Both the position numbers and the translations under genes were made by a program. The notes below the pieces were generated by a model. The model had not been told where the DNA came from. It worked only from the letters and a program-made list of their open reading frames with translations, and ran no database searches. Shown one piece after another: positions 7,326-16,142 of a stretch of DNA of 64,000 nt (within the stretch, counting starts at the first letter, position 1; each line of letters begins with the position of its first letter). Source of the DNA: Micromonospora sp. FIMYZ51 (lineage in GTDB: Bacteria > Actinomycetota > Actinomycetes > Mycobacteriales > Micromonosporaceae); contig NZ_CP134706.1 in assembly GCF_038246755.1 (NCBI RefSeq), positions 6,451,501 to 6,515,500 of the forward strand, given 5' to 3'.

Positions 7326-8363
7326 CTAGAGCAGCACCCGGCACATCAGGTACGCCACCGGAGCGACCAACGCGACCGCACCGAGCGGACCCTGTACGTG
7401 CCGGGTCGCCCACCCGCTCTGCGGCTCGCCCGCCATCCGCCGGCCCGCCTCGGCGTACCCGACCGCGAGATCGGCCAGCACGGCCACGACGGCCGCGACC
7501 AGGCCGATGATCGCGGCCCGGGTCGGCGTGAACGGGGTGACCAGATAGCTGCCGAAAACGGCGCTCACCAGCGTGCCGATCATGGCGCCGCCGACCACGC
7601 CCGCCGCTCCTCTGGGCACCTGGGGGGCGAGTCGTGGCCAGGCCGCGACGGCGTCGGCCACCCGGGCCACGGCGAGCGCGACCACGGCGGCGGCGAGACT
7701 GACGGTGATCGCCTGGGTGCCGGCGGGGATCCGGCTGAGCACGATGAGCGTGGCGAGGGCGACCACCCCGAACGAGATGGTGGCGGTGGTCCGGAGCGAC
7801 TCGGTCACCCGGGCCCGGTCCACCCGACGAAACAGCTGGCCGAGCAGCGCGGCGAGCAGCCCGCCGATCGCGACGAGCCAGAGCGGGGCCAGCCGGGGTT
7901 CGGCGCTGCGTACCGCCACGACGTCGGCCACCACCGCGGTCACCACGTTCACCCCGAGCACCACCGCAAGCGCCGGTGGGCGGGTCACCATCGTCCAGGC
8001 CAGTACGAACAGCAACTGGACGGCGAGCACCACGACGGTGAACGGCACCCGGTGTCCCGGGCCGGAGCTCTGCACCCCGAGGACCAGACCGATGCCGAGC
8101 AGCACGGCGTACCCGCCGATGGCGAGCGACAGCTGTCGGCGTACCGCTACCGGCGGCTCCTCCTCGTCCTCGTCCTCGCCGGCATCGGGCGCGTCGTCGG
8201 GCCGGCGGGGCGAGCCGCCACGGCGCAGACGCCGCGGACCACCCGAGCGTCGCCGCTCGTCGGTCTCCACGGCCGGACCGGTTCGTGACTCCGGGCCGCC
8301 CGCCGACGGCGGGTCATCGGCCCACGGGTCGTGGCCGGTCTCGGGCGAGCTGGAGGGAAACAC
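7326..8363 (-). CDS. Polytopic membrane protein, function unknown
   Basis: The first 75 residues are hydrophilic and charged (DEDEEEPP), followed by nine to ten hydrophobic helices, such as LAIGGYAVLLGIGLVLGV and VVLAVQLLFVLAWTMV, ending with VALVAPVAYLMCRVLL. No transporter or enzyme signature is convincing; a weak likeness to phosphatidate cytidylyltransferase-type membrane proteins in the TPTRAAIIGLVAAVVAVLAD segment is not enough to name it. The start at 8363 is a GTG with no ribosome site. It is divergent from glnR, with about 250 bp between the starts, and is followed by the DUF2993 gene. Confidence 0.75.
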   Translation of the reverse strand: MFPSSSPETGHDPWADDPPSAGGPESRTGPAVETDERRRSGGPRRLRRGGSPRRPDDAPDAGEDEDEEEPPVAVRRQLSLAIGGYAVLLGIGLVLGVQSSGPGHRVPFTVVVLAVQLLFVLAWTMVTRPPALAVVLGVNVVTAVVADVVAVRSAEPRLAPLWLVAIGGLLAALLGQLFRRVDRARVTESLRTTATISFGVVALATLIVLSRIPAGTQAITVSLAAAVVALAVARVADAVAAWPRLAPQVPRGAAGVVGGAMIGTLVSAVFGSYLVTPFTPTRAAIIGLVAAVVAVLADLAVGYAEAGRRMAGEPQSGWATRHVQGPLGAVALVAPVAYLMCRVLL

Positions 8364-8613
8364 CCACCGATCGTGCCAGACACACCGCAGATCGCGAGTG
8401 CCACGGTTTCCGCGACGTTAAAACCTGCGCCGCGATCAGGGGCAGAAAGGGCAAACGGGAAACTGCGCCCGGGCTCCGGGTGGGCGATCGGTTACGCTCA
8501 AGGCGAAACCCGCCCGTCAGCGACGCCGGGACCCACGGAAGTTCCCAGCGCCACGCCCCGCAAGGAGTGCCGCTGGTCGTGCGGCCACACGGGCCGCCGG
8601 GACGGAGGTGATC

Positions 8614-9354
8614 GTGGAGATCCTGCTGCTGGTGACCGCACGGGCAGGCGAACCATCCGCAGTGCTACCGGCACTGGACCTGCTGCCGCACTCGGTCCGC
8701 ACCGCACCTCGTGACGTACGCACGCTGGTGGCCGGTCCGAGTCCGGACGCCGTACTTGTCGACGCCCGCTCGGAGTTGAGCGAGGCTCGGGCCACCTGCC
8801 GGATGCTGCACGCCACCGGGCTCGGCGTACCGCTGGTGGCAGTGGTCACCGAGGCCGGGCTGATCGCGCTGAACGCCGACTGGGGGGTCGACGACGTCAT
8901 CCTCGCCTCCGCCGGTCCGGCCGAGGTGGAGGCGCGGCTGCGACTCGCGGTCGGCCGGCTCAGCAACGCGACCGCGGGTGCCGGCGGCTCCATCCGGGCC
9001 GGCGAGTTGATGATCGATCCGGACACCTACGCCGCGAAGCTCAAGGGTCGCCCGCTCGACCTGACCTACAAGGAGTTCGAGCTGCTGAAGTTCCTGGCCC
9101 AGCACCCGGGTCGGGTGTTCACCCGGGACCAGCTGCTCCGCGAGGTATGGGGCTACGACTACTTCGGCGGCACCCGGACGGTCGACGTGCACGTGCGTCG
9201 ACTGCGGGCCAAGCTCGGCTCGGAGTACGAGTCGATGATCGGCACGGTTCGCCAGGTCGGCTACAAGTTCGTCGTACCGTCCTCGCGTACGGCGCTTGCC
9301 GAGGCCGCCGACCACGCTCCGCTCTCGGCCCGTCCGCTCACCGTCGAGGGCTAA
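8614..9354 (+). CDS. glnR: GlnR, orphan OmpR-type nitrogen regulator
   Basis: GlnR is the global nitrogen regulator of actinomycetes and controls glnA, amtB and nitrate genes without a partner kinase. The product (246 aa) has a degenerate receiver with the family pattern [26 protein letters not shown] and [16 protein letters not shown], and a winged-helix domain ([40 protein letters not shown]) ending in VGYKFV. The GTG at 8614 is preferred over the one at 8608 because GGAGGTGAT sits at the right distance. A -10-like TACGCT lies at 8493-8498. The gene is followed after about 75 nt by a polysaccharide deacetylase on the same strand. Confidence 0.95.
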   Translation: MEILLLVTARAGEPSAVLPALDLLPHSVRTAPRDVRTLVAGPSPDAVLVDARSELSEARATCRMLHATGLGVPLVAVVTEAGLIALNADWGVDDVILASAGPAEVEARLRLAVGRLSNATAGAGGSIRAGELMIDPDTYAAKLKGRPLDLTYKEFELLKFLAQHPGRVFTRDQLLREVWGYDYFGGTRTVDVHVRRLRAKLGSEYESMIGTVRQVGYKFVVPSSRTALAEAADHAPLSARPLTVEG

Positions 9355-9428
9355 TATCCAATATGCCCCTTTTGTTCGACTTGCGCGTCTTATTGTGACT
9401 CTCAAGTTGACCAACGGGAGGGGCTGCG

Positions 9429-10313
9429 GTGGGCGGTTACCACCGGGGCGCGGGACGCGCGATCGGGATCATCACGCTCGTGGTGTCGGCGGTGCTCGGA
9501 TCGGTGTACCTGCTCGGCAGGAGCCTGACCCCCGACCCGTCGCACACCGACTCCACGGTCACCTCGACCGGCGCCGACCATCCCGAGTACGCCGACCAGG
9601 CCGCCCCCGCCCCGACCGCATCCGGCGCCACGCCCACCGGCATACCCGACACCGGGCCGAAGCCGCCGGACCACTTGACCGCGCCGGAACACGACGACGA
9701 CCCGAACTTCGGCCCGATGGGCACCCGGGTGAGCACCGGCACCAACAGCGTCGCCCTCACCTTCGACGACGGGCCGCACCCGGACTACACCCCGCAGGTC
9801 CTATCGATCCTGCGGGAACACCACGTCACGGCCACCTTCTGCGTGGTCGGCCAGAACGCCCAGGCGTACCCGTGGCTGATCCAGCAGATCGTCGCCGAGG
9901 GACACACGCTGTGCAACCACAGCTGGAACCATGACGTGACCTTGGGTTCACGCTCGCCGGAGCGGATCCGCTCGGACCTGATCCGGACCAGCGCCGCGAT
10001 CCGGGCGGCAGTGCCCGACGCGCCGATCGGCTGGTACCGCCAGCCCGGCGGGGCCTGGACCTACTCGGTCATCTCCGTCGCCCGCGACCTGGGCATGATG
10101 CCGCTGCACTGGACGGTGGACCCGGGCGACTGGCGGGCTCCCGGCGCCACCAAGATCGCCGCCTCGGTGGTCGGCGGGGTGGGACCCGGTTCGATCGTCC
10201 TGCTGCACGACGCGGGCGGCAACCGGCAGGGCACTGTGGACGCGCTCTACCGCATCCTGCCCACGCTGACCAGCAGGTACGCCGTGCTGGCGTTGCCGAA
10301 GCGGGGTACCTGA
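9429..10313 (+). CDS. Membrane-anchored NodB-type polysaccharide deacetylase
   Basis: Removes acetyl groups from N-acetylglucosamine polymers such as peptidoglycan or chitin oligomers, outside the membrane. The 294 residues comprise one N-terminal membrane segment (about residues 10-30), a Pro/Thr-rich linker and a carbohydrate esterase 4 domain with all five motifs: TFDDGPHPD, HSWNHD (metal-binding Asp-His-His), RQPGG, the DPGDW region and LLHDAGG. The GTG at 9429 has GGGAGGGG just upstream. It follows glnR on the same strand, but the 75-nt AT-richer gap could hold its own promoter. Likely role is cell-wall modification. Confidence 0.9.
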   Translation: MGGYHRGAGRAIGIITLVVSAVLGSVYLLGRSLTPDPSHTDSTVTSTGADHPEYADQAAPAPTASGATPTGIPDTGPKPPDHLTAPEHDDDPNFGPMGTRVSTGTNSVALTFDDGPHPDYTPQVLSILREHHVTATFCVVGQNAQAYPWLIQQIVAEGHTLCNHSWNHDVTLGSRSPERIRSDLIRTSAAIRAAVPDAPIGWYRQPGGAWTYSVISVARDLGMMPLHWTVDPGDWRAPGATKIAASVVGGVGPGSIVLLHDAGGNRQGTVDALYRILPTLTSRYAVLALPKRGT

Positions 10314-10339
10314 CATCCCGCCACCTCGGCCAGCCGCAC

Positions 10340-10455
10340 CGACGGCCCCGATGCCGCCGATGTCTTCGCCCGCGCGCCACGCCGACGACCCCGATGTCGC
10401 CGATGCCGCCGATGTCGCTGCCCGCGCGCCACGCCGACGGCCCCAATGTCGCCGC
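10340..10455. repeat. Imperfect tandem duplication, about 57 bp
   Basis: Two copies of a unit containing GCCGATGTC, then CGCCCGCGCGCCACGCCGAC and CCCC.ATGTCGCC lie between the deacetylase stop and mshD. They read in no convincing frame and are probably slippage products of non-coding DNA. Confidence 0.6.
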
Positions 10456-10502
10456 CCCGCCTCACCGCGCCGACGGCCGTTGCGCCCGATAGCCTGGCGG
10501 GA

Positions 10503-11456
10503 ATGAGCGAGCAGATGATCAGGCTCAACAGCTCCGACCGGCTCGATCCGACCGAGATCGCCGAGGTGCTGGCGCTGGCCCGGGCGGCCGGCGACGCGGA
10601 CGGCGCAGACCCGCTCGACGAGCACGTGCTGCTCCGGCTACGCGACGACCGCGCCCCGGCGGTCCACCTGACCGCCCGCAGCACCGACGGAACGCTCACC
10701 GGGTACGCCCACCTCGACACCGGCGATCCGACGGTTGGCGTCGAGATCGGGCTGGCGGTGCATCCGGCGTACCGGCGGCAGGGCACCGGCCGGGCGCTGG
10801 CCCGGGAGGTGCTGGCCCGGCTGGCCGGGGACGCGGCACCGGTCGTGCCGGTGGGCGCCGGTGGAGCGCTGCGTGCCTGGGCGCACGGCGATCATCCGTC
10901 GGCCGCCGCGCTCGCCGTGGATCTCGGCTTCCGCCGTGCGCGCGTGCTCTGGCAACTGCGTCGGCCGCTCACCGCACCGTTGCCCGAGCCGCGACTGCCC
11001 GACGGGGTGACCCTGCGTGCCTACCGCCCCGGCGCCGACGACGAGGCGTGGCTGGCGCTGAACGCGCGGGCCTTCGCCAACCACCCCGAGCAGGGCCGGT
11101 GGAGCGCCGACGACCTTCGGGTGCGCCTTGCCGAGCCGTGGTTCGACCCGGCGGGCTTCCTGCTCGCGGAGGAGTCGGCGACCGGCCGGCTGCTCGGCTT
11201 CCACTGGACCAAGGTGCACGAGCAGCCCGGATCGGCCCGGATCGGCGAGGTGTACGTGCTCGGGGTCGATCCGAACGCACACGGCGGCGGGCTCGGCCGG
11301 GCACTGACCACGGCCGGGTTGGCCTACCTGCGCGAGCGACGCGGCCTGGACCGGGTGATGCTCTACGTGGACGAGTCGAACACCAGCGCGGTTGCGCTCT
11401 ACGAGCGACTCGGCTTCGCCCGCTGGTCCGCGCACGTCAACTACCAGCGCGACTGA
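10503..11456 (+). CDS. mshD: Mycothiol synthase MshD
   Basis: Catalyses the last step of mycothiol synthesis, acetylating Cys-GlcN-Ins with acetyl-CoA. The 317-residue length matches the family. There are two tandem GNAT domains: an N-terminal one (HPAYRRQGTGRALA) and an active C-terminal one with the acetyl-CoA loop GGGLGRALT and the family ends HWTKVHE, YVLGVDP, YVDESNTSAV ALYERLGF. The ATG at 10503 lies 7 nt after TAGCCT (10490-10495) without a ribosome site, indicating a leaderless transcript; longer frames upstream run through repeat DNA. Presence of mshD supports a mycothiol-producing actinomycete. Confidence 0.94.
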   Translation: MSEQMIRLNSSDRLDPTEIAEVLALARAAGDADGADPLDEHVLLRLRDDRAPAVHLTARSTDGTLTGYAHLDTGDPTVGVEIGLAVHPAYRRQGTGRALAREVLARLAGDAAPVVPVGAGGALRAWAHGDHPSAAALAVDLGFRRARVLWQLRRPLTAPLPEPRLPDGVTLRAYRPGADDEAWLALNARAFANHPEQGRWSADDLRVRLAEPWFDPAGFLLAEESATGRLLGFHWTKVHEQPGSARIGEVYVLGVDPNAHGGGLGRALTTAGLAYLRERRGLDRVMLYVDESNTSAVALYERLGFARWSAHVNYQRD

Positions 11457-11570
11457 CCCCTCGCGCCCCGCCCGGGACCGGCGAGCAGGCACGCCCCGGC
11501 TCGGGACCCGCGAGCAGTCACGGCCGGGACCGGCGAGCCCTCGCGGCCCGGCTCGGGACCGTCCGCAGCG

Positions 11571-12401
11571 TCACGGCAGGTAGAACCGGGGACCGTCCGG
11601 GCCGGTCAGGTCCAACTGCGGGGTGATCGGGGTGGCCGCGTCCCGGGTCGCCGCCGCCCGGGCCACCGCGGCGAGATCGGCGCAGGCCGCGATCTCGCCG
11701 AGGGTGATCAACGTCGGCGGCAGCATGGTCAGCTCGCCGGCCACGGCGCGGTCACAGGCATCGGCGGGACGGGCCCAGAGGGTGTGGTCGGCCTCGCCGG
11801 AAACGTCCCGGGTGCGCTGTCCCTCCGGCAGCAACGCCACGAAGAAGTACGTGTCGAACCGGCGCGGCTCGAACTCCGGAGTGACCCACCGGCTCCACGG
11901 CAGTAGCAGGTCCGACCGGAGGGTGAGCCCGCGCCCCGCGAGCAACTCGGCGAAGCCCCGGCGCCGCTGCTCCAGCTCGACCCGGGCGGCCTCCCAACCG
12001 TCGTCGCTAACATCACCGACGATCCGATCCGGGTCGGGGCCGGCGAGCAGCACCCCCGCCTCCTCGAAGACCTCCCGGGCCGCCGCGCAGACGACCGCCT
12101 GAGCGGCCTGCGGTGCCAGCCCGAGCCGGTCGCCCCAACCCGCCGGATCCGGCCCGGCCCAGTCCAGGTGAGCGGTGGAGTCCGAGGGGTCGACCCCGCC
12201 GCCGGGGAAGGCGTACATGCCGCCGAAGGCCATCGCCGCCACCCGGCGGATCAGGTAGACCTCGAACCCATCGCCGGCCGGGCGCAACAGCAACACGGTG
12301 GCCGCCATCCGGGGCACCGCCGGCGCGGCACCGGACTCCTGGAACCGGAGAGCGTGCTCGACCAGCGTGGCTGGCACCGGATAACCGCGGTCGGTGGTCA
12401 T
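11571..12401 (-). CDS. NUDIX hydrolase (NUDT8/NUDT19-like)
   Basis: Hydrolyses a nucleoside diphosphate linked to another moiety; coenzyme A derivatives are the usual substrates of related proteins, but the substrate here is unknown. The 276-residue protein has an opening strand MAATVLLLRPAGDGFEVYLI, the phrase FGGMYAFPGGGVD and a NUDIX box REVFEEAGVLL, separated by an insert as in the NUDT19 subgroup. The start at 12401 is ATG with TAGGCT 6 nt upstream and no ribosome site (leaderless). It is divergent from the Gfo/Idh/MocA gene, with 71 bp between the start codons, so the two promoters face each other. Confidence 0.88.
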   Translation of the reverse strand: MTTDRGYPVPATLVEHALRFQESGAAPAVPRMAATVLLLRPAGDGFEVYLIRRVAAMAFGGMYAFPGGGVDPSDSTAHLDWAGPDPAGWGDRLGLAPQAAQAVVCAAAREVFEEAGVLLAGPDPDRIVGDVSDDGWEAARVELEQRRRGFAELLAGRGLTLRSDLLLPWSRWVTPEFEPRRFDTYFFVALLPEGQRTRDVSGEADHTLWARPADACDRAVAGELTMLPPTLITLGEIAACADLAAVARAAATRDAATPITPQLDLTGPDGPRFYLP

Positions 12402-12472
12402 GCCGGGAGCCTAGTTCCCGCCTCGTGGGTCGCCGATACAGCCCTCAAGTGATCTTCGGTAGCGTCACTCGC

Positions 12473-13441
12473 ATGACTCGTTGGGGCATCCTCGCCACCG
12501 GCCACATCGCCGCTCGTTTCGCCGAAGACCTCCGGCTGGTGCCGGGAGCCGAACTGGTCGCGGTCGGCTCGCGTACGGCCGAGACCGCGCAGCGCTTCGC
12601 CGAGCGGCACGCGGTACCCCGGGCGTACGCCTCCTGGTCGGAACTGGCCGCGGACGCCGAGGTGGACGTCATCTACGTCGCCACCCCGCACGCCGCCCAC
12701 TACGAGGCGGCCCGGACCTGCCTCGCCGCCGGTCGGCCGGTGCTGCTGGAGAAGCCGTTCACCCTGGATCTGGCCACCAGCACGGAGCTGATCGACACCG
12801 CACGCGCCGCCGGGGTGTTCCTGATGGAGGCGATGTGGATGCGCTGCAACCCGCTCGTGCTGCGGGTCCGCGAGCTGATCGCCGACGGTGCGATCGGCAC
12901 CGTGACCAGCGTACGGGCGGATTTCGGGGTCGCCGGGCCGTTCCCACCCGAGCACCGGATGCGGGCCCGCGCGCTCGGCGGCGGCGCGCTGCTCGATCTC
13001 GGCATCTACCCGGTGAGCCTGGCTCATCTGCTGCTCGGCGTGCCGCAGCAGGTGCGGTCGTGGGCAAAGCTGGGGCCGGAGGGCACGGATGAGAACACCG
13101 GCCTGATCTTCGGGTACGACTCCGGGGCGGTGGCCACGCTGAGCTGCGGCATGGTGGGTGCGACCGGGCTCACCGCCTCGATCACCGGTACGGCGGGACG
13201 GATCGACCTGCCCGAGCCGTTCTTCCGGCCGGGCGGGTTCACCCTGCACCGGGCCGACGCCGAGCCGGAGACGATCACGACGGAGCTGGTCGGTTCGGGC
13301 TACCAGTACGAGGCCATCGAGGTGCAGCGCTGCCTGGCCGAAGGGCTGACCGAGAGCCCGCTGGTGCCGCACTCGGCCACCCTGGAGATCATGGCTCTGC
13401 TCGACGACATCCGCGCTCAGATCGGCGTCTCGTATCTCTGA
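12473..13441 (+). CDS. Gfo/Idh/MocA family oxidoreductase
   Basis: An NAD(P)-dependent oxidoreductase of 322 residues, probably acting on a sugar or polyol. The N-terminal Rossmann fold shows WGILATGHIAARFAEDL, the family motif LLEKPFTLD follows VIYVATPHAAHYEAA, and the C-terminal alpha/beta domain contains GGGALLDLGIYPVSL, typical of the dihydrodiol/trehalose-type subgroup. The ATG at 12473 is 7 nt after TAGCGT (12460-12465) and lacks a ribosome site, so it is probably leaderless; a longer frame from 12113 overlaps the NUDIX gene antisense and is rejected. The substrate is not evident from neighbours. Confidence 0.9.
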   Translation: MTRWGILATGHIAARFAEDLRLVPGAELVAVGSRTAETAQRFAERHAVPRAYASWSELAADAEVDVIYVATPHAAHYEAARTCLAAGRPVLLEKPFTLDLATSTELIDTARAAGVFLMEAMWMRCNPLVLRVRELIADGAIGTVTSVRADFGVAGPFPPEHRMRARALGGGALLDLGIYPVSLAHLLLGVPQQVRSWAKLGPEGTDENTGLIFGYDSGAVATLSCGMVGATGLTASITGTAGRIDLPEPFFRPGGFTLHRADAEPETITTELVGSGYQYEAIEVQRCLAEGLTESPLVPHSATLEIMALLDDIRAQIGVSYL

Positions 13442-13445
13442 ACGT

Positions 13446-13502
13446 GTTAATAGGGGCCCCTTGTAATACACCAGGCGTTAACAAGGGGCCCTTCCTTACA
13501 CC
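13446..13502 (+). repeat. AAGGGGCCCTT two-part repeat, copy 1
   Basis: Two direct half-units, GTTAATAGGGGCCCC and onward (13446-13472) and GTTAACAAGGGGCCCTTCC and onward (13477-13502), each ending ACACC, are joined by AGGC. Each core is palindromic, so the halves can also pair with each other as a stem-loop. It sits between convergent genes and ends exactly where the transporter stop codon begins (13503). It may act as terminator for both. Confidence 0.85.
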
Positions 13503-14513
13503 TCAGCTGAACAGGGGGCGGACCAGGAAGTACATCAGGGCGCCGATGGAGCCGGCGGCCGGGAAGGTCAGGATCCAGGCACCGACGATGTTGCCGGCCA
13601 CGCCCCAGCGCACGGCGGAGAGCCGTTTGGTGGCGCCGACACCCATGATCGCCGAAGTGATCGTGTGGGTGGTCGAGATCGGGGCACCGAGCACCAGCGC
13701 GTTGAAGTAGAGCACGCCACTGGCCACGGTCTCGGCCGCGAAGCCCTCCGGCGGGCGCAGGTCGATGATCTTCCGACCGAGGGTGCGGATGATCCGCCAA
13801 CCACCGGCGTACGTACCGGCGGCCAGCACGGCGGCCGAGGTCCAGAACGCCCATTCCGGAATGTGGGTCGGGTCGTTCTGGTAGCCGCCGACGAAGAGGG
13901 CGAGCACCACGATGCCGATCGTCTTGGCCGCGTCCTGCATGCCGTGACCGACCGACATGGCCGCCGCCGAGGCGGTCTGGGCCCACCGGAAGCCGCGGTT
14001 CAGCTTGCCCGGGTGCCCGTTCCGGAAAAGCCACTGCACGCCGATCATCACGATGTAGCCGAGGAGGAAGCCGACCATCGGCGACAGGATCATCGGAATG
14101 ATCACGCTCTCGCCGATGCCGGTCCAGAGCACCGTGCCGGAGGCCGCGACGGTCGAGCCGACCAGACCACCGATCAGGGCGTGCGAGGAGGACGAGGGCA
14201 GCCCGAAGTACCAGGTGATGATGTTCCAGGTGATCGCGCCGATCACCCCGGCGAAGACGATGCCGAGGCTGGACACGCCGGGCGGCAACTCGACCAGGCC
14301 GCTCCCGACGGTCTTGGCGACCTCGGCACCGAAGTGCGCGCCGATGAAGTTGCCGATCGCCGCCATGCCCAGGGCCACGCGGGGGGTGAGCGCCCGGGTG
14401 GAGATGCTGGTCGCGATCGCGTTCGCGGCGTCGTGGAAGCCGTTGGTGTAGTCGAACACCAGGGCCACCCCGATCACCGCCAACACCGCGATGAGCTCGG
14501 GACTCAGAGTCAC
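13503..14513 (-). CDS. pit: PiT-family low-affinity inorganic phosphate transporter
   Basis: Imports phosphate, usually as a metal-phosphate complex, driven by proton or sodium gradients. The 336-residue protein has about ten membrane helices and the duplicated PiT signatures: NGFHDAANAIAT near the N-terminus with SSSSHALIGG, and QDAAKTIG with PISTTHTITSAIMG in the second half. The GTG at 14513 is chosen since AGGAG lies about 10 nt upstream inside the end of the DUF47 gene, whose stop is only 4 nt before. The pair forms a two-gene operon. A triple GTTCACC repeat upstream of the operon suggests control by PhoP. Confidence 0.93.
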   Translation of the reverse strand: MTLSPELIAVLAVIGVALVFDYTNGFHDAANAIATSISTRALTPRVALGMAAIGNFIGAHFGAEVAKTVGSGLVELPPGVSSLGIVFAGVIGAITWNIITWYFGLPSSSSHALIGGLVGSTVAASGTVLWTGIGESVIIPMILSPMVGFLLGYIVMIGVQWLFRNGHPGKLNRGFRWAQTASAAAMSVGHGMQDAAKTIGIVVLALFVGGYQNDPTHIPEWAFWTSAAVLAAGTYAGGWRIIRTLGRKIIDLRPPEGFAAETVASGVLYFNALVLGAPISTTHTITSAIMGVGATKRLSAVRWGVAGNIVGAWILTFPAAGSIGALMYFLVRPLFS

Positions 14514-14517
14514 AGGA

Positions 14518-15144
14518 TCAGGACTCCTTGACCGCGATGGTCTCGACGGTGTTGGCGACGTGCTCGAAGGCATCGCACGCGGCCTCCAGCTCGTCGGCGA
14601 CCTCCTTCATCTTCAACACGGTCAACGCGTCGTACTCGCCGGAGAAGAGGCGGACCAGCAGCATCCGGTACGCCTGGTCGCCGTCGTTCTCCAGCCGATT
14701 GATCTCGATCCAGTAGTCCTCAAGGTCCTTCATCGACTTCAGCCGGGGCATCGCCTCGGCGGTCAACTTCGCCTGCTGGTCGAGGACGTGCACCAGCTCG
14801 TGCATCTCTCGGGGCAGCGACGGCAGCTTGGTCAGCCCGTAGAGGTAGAGCAGGTTGCCGACCGCCTCCAGGTGGTCCATCACGTCGTCAAGCAGCGAGC
14901 CGAGGCGGTATATGTCTTCCCGGTCGAAGGGGGTGACGAAGGTCGAGTTGATCTTCTTGAACAGGTCGTGGGTGATCTGGTCGCTGTCGTGCTCGACCTC
15001 GGTGAGCCGTTCGCTCACCGACTGCACCTCGACCTCGGGCAGGGCGAGTTCGTTCAGCAGCTCGGTACCCCGGACCAGGTTCTGCGCGGCCCTGGTGAAG
15101 AGCTCGTAGAAGGCGCCCTCGTTGGGGCGGAATGAAAACCTCAC
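14518..15144 (-). CDS. DUF47 / PhoU-like partner of the phosphate transporter
   Basis: A 208-residue, almost all-helical protein of the Pit accessory family, starting RFSFRPNEGAFYELF, with LTEVEHDSDQITHDLF, PFDREDIYRLGSLLDDVMDH and RLENDGDQAYRMLL; the E/DxxxD helices resemble PhoU and coordinate metal. Such proteins bind the cytosolic side of PiT transporters and restrain uptake. The GTG at 15144 is supported by a GAGG site about 8 nt upstream and by the conserved N-terminus; the 40 residues of the longer frame are upstream leader. It is first in the operon with pit. Confidence 0.9.
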   Translation of the reverse strand: MRFSFRPNEGAFYELFTRAAQNLVRGTELLNELALPEVEVQSVSERLTEVEHDSDQITHDLFKKINSTFVTPFDREDIYRLGSLLDDVMDHLEAVGNLLYLYGLTKLPSLPREMHELVHVLDQQAKLTAEAMPRLKSMKDLEDYWIEINRLENDGDQAYRMLLVRLFSGEYDALTVLKMKEVADELEAACDAFEHVANTVETIAVKES

Positions 15145-15262
15145 AGCACGGACCTCGTCGTGTCGGTGGTTAGGGGTGGCAGCCGCCGGCCGGCGCCCTG
15201 CTGAGGGAATGCTAGGGAATCCCCAGAGCGGCAATTCGGCGGCCCACCCCTGGCCAGGCGCC

Positions 15263-15295
15263 ATTCACTACTCGTTCACCTTCCGTTCACCTGCG
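15263..15295 (-). promoter_or_regulatory. PHO-box-like triple direct repeat before the pit operon
   Basis: Three consecutive 11-nt units on the plus strand read ATTCACTACTC, GTTCACCTTCC and GTTCACCTGCG. Streptomyces PhoP binds direct repeats of 11 nt with the core GTTCACC, so this fits well. It lies about 120-150 nt before the DUF47 start. A -10-like TAGCAT is seen on the minus strand at 15214-15209. No other gene is seen in the 15145-15498 gap. The link to PhoP is inferred from the pattern. Confidence 0.7.
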
Positions 15296-15498
15296 CCGCC
15301 TCGTGATCCCCAGCGGTCACGTTTCGCCGCGTTGGCAAACGGCCCAGCAATACCCCGAGGGCGTGAGTGACGAACGCCGCACCACAAAGTCGGCACGCCA
15401 CCAGGGCACCCCTGGATCGCGACCGGGGGCCGGGACGGACGCGCGCCGGCAGGCCGGCCAGACTGCGGGAGGGCGGCCGGATCGCGGGAGGGCGGGCC

Positions 15499-16005
15499 TC
15501 AGAGCACCAGGGCGAGCCACTTCCGGTACGAGGTGGCGAAGGGCTCGGTGCCGTCGCCGAGCGCACCGAGCAGCCAGCCGGCCGCCGCCTCGGCCGCCAC
15601 CACCAGATCGTCCGGGTAGCCGAAACGGGCCCGATGCTCGGCGAACTCGTCCTCGTCGCGCAGCTCGACCAGGCGCGTTTCCCGCCGCCGGACCACGTCG
15701 AGATCGAGGTCGATCAGGTGCACGGTGTCCTCGCCCTCCCAGCGCGCCGGGGTGGCGATGTCGCAGTAGACCTCACTGGTCCGTGGCGGCGGGTTGAACA
15801 TGCCTGTCCACCAGGCGTGGTGCGGCACCAGCAGGACGAACGGAATCTGCTCGACCGAGGGCCGGCCGTGGTAAACCGAGCTGGTCCCGGCGGGTACGCC
15901 GAGCCAGACGCCCAGATCGTCCTCGGCCAGGCGACGGGCCGGGTAGTCGCGGTGGGCGCTGCCGTCGTACTTGCGGTAGATCACACGGACCACGTCGCTC
16001 GGCAT
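15499..16005 (-). CDS. DUF402 domain protein
   Basis: The 168-residue protein matches DUF402: a conserved beta-rich core with VYHGRPSVEQIPFVLLVPHH, a segment WWTGMFNPPP, then YCDIATPARW and HLIDLDLDVVRR, whose acidic residues bind metal in structurally known relatives. Some DUF402 members are nucleoside di/triphosphatases or RNA-binding proteins; the substrate here is unknown. The ATG at 16005 follows TAGGGT by 7 nt with no ribosome site, so a leaderless mRNA is likely. It is divergent from the helicase gene with about 137 bp between starts. Confidence 0.85.
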   Translation of the reverse strand: MPSDVVRVIYRKYDGSAHRDYPARRLAEDDLGVWLGVPAGTSSVYHGRPSVEQIPFVLLVPHHAWWTGMFNPPPRTSEVYCDIATPARWEGEDTVHLIDLDLDVVRRRETRLVELRDEDEFAEHRARFGYPDDLVVAAEAAAGWLLGALGDGTEPFATSYRKWLALVL

Positions 16006-16142
16006 GAGTCGCACCCTAGCCGATTCCGCCCACGCCACGCCGTCGGGAACTTACCGGACAACGAGTAGGTATCCCGTCCCTGACGCGGCAACACGGCCGA
16101 TCGGTGCGGCACCCCGTCAGCCCCGGCCGGTACCGTGCGACA

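Noticed and set aside
6138..8288. Long plus-strand ORF opposite the DUF2993 and membrane protein genes
   Set aside because: Antisense shadow of high-GC codons; no motif, and the minus-strand proteins have clear domains.
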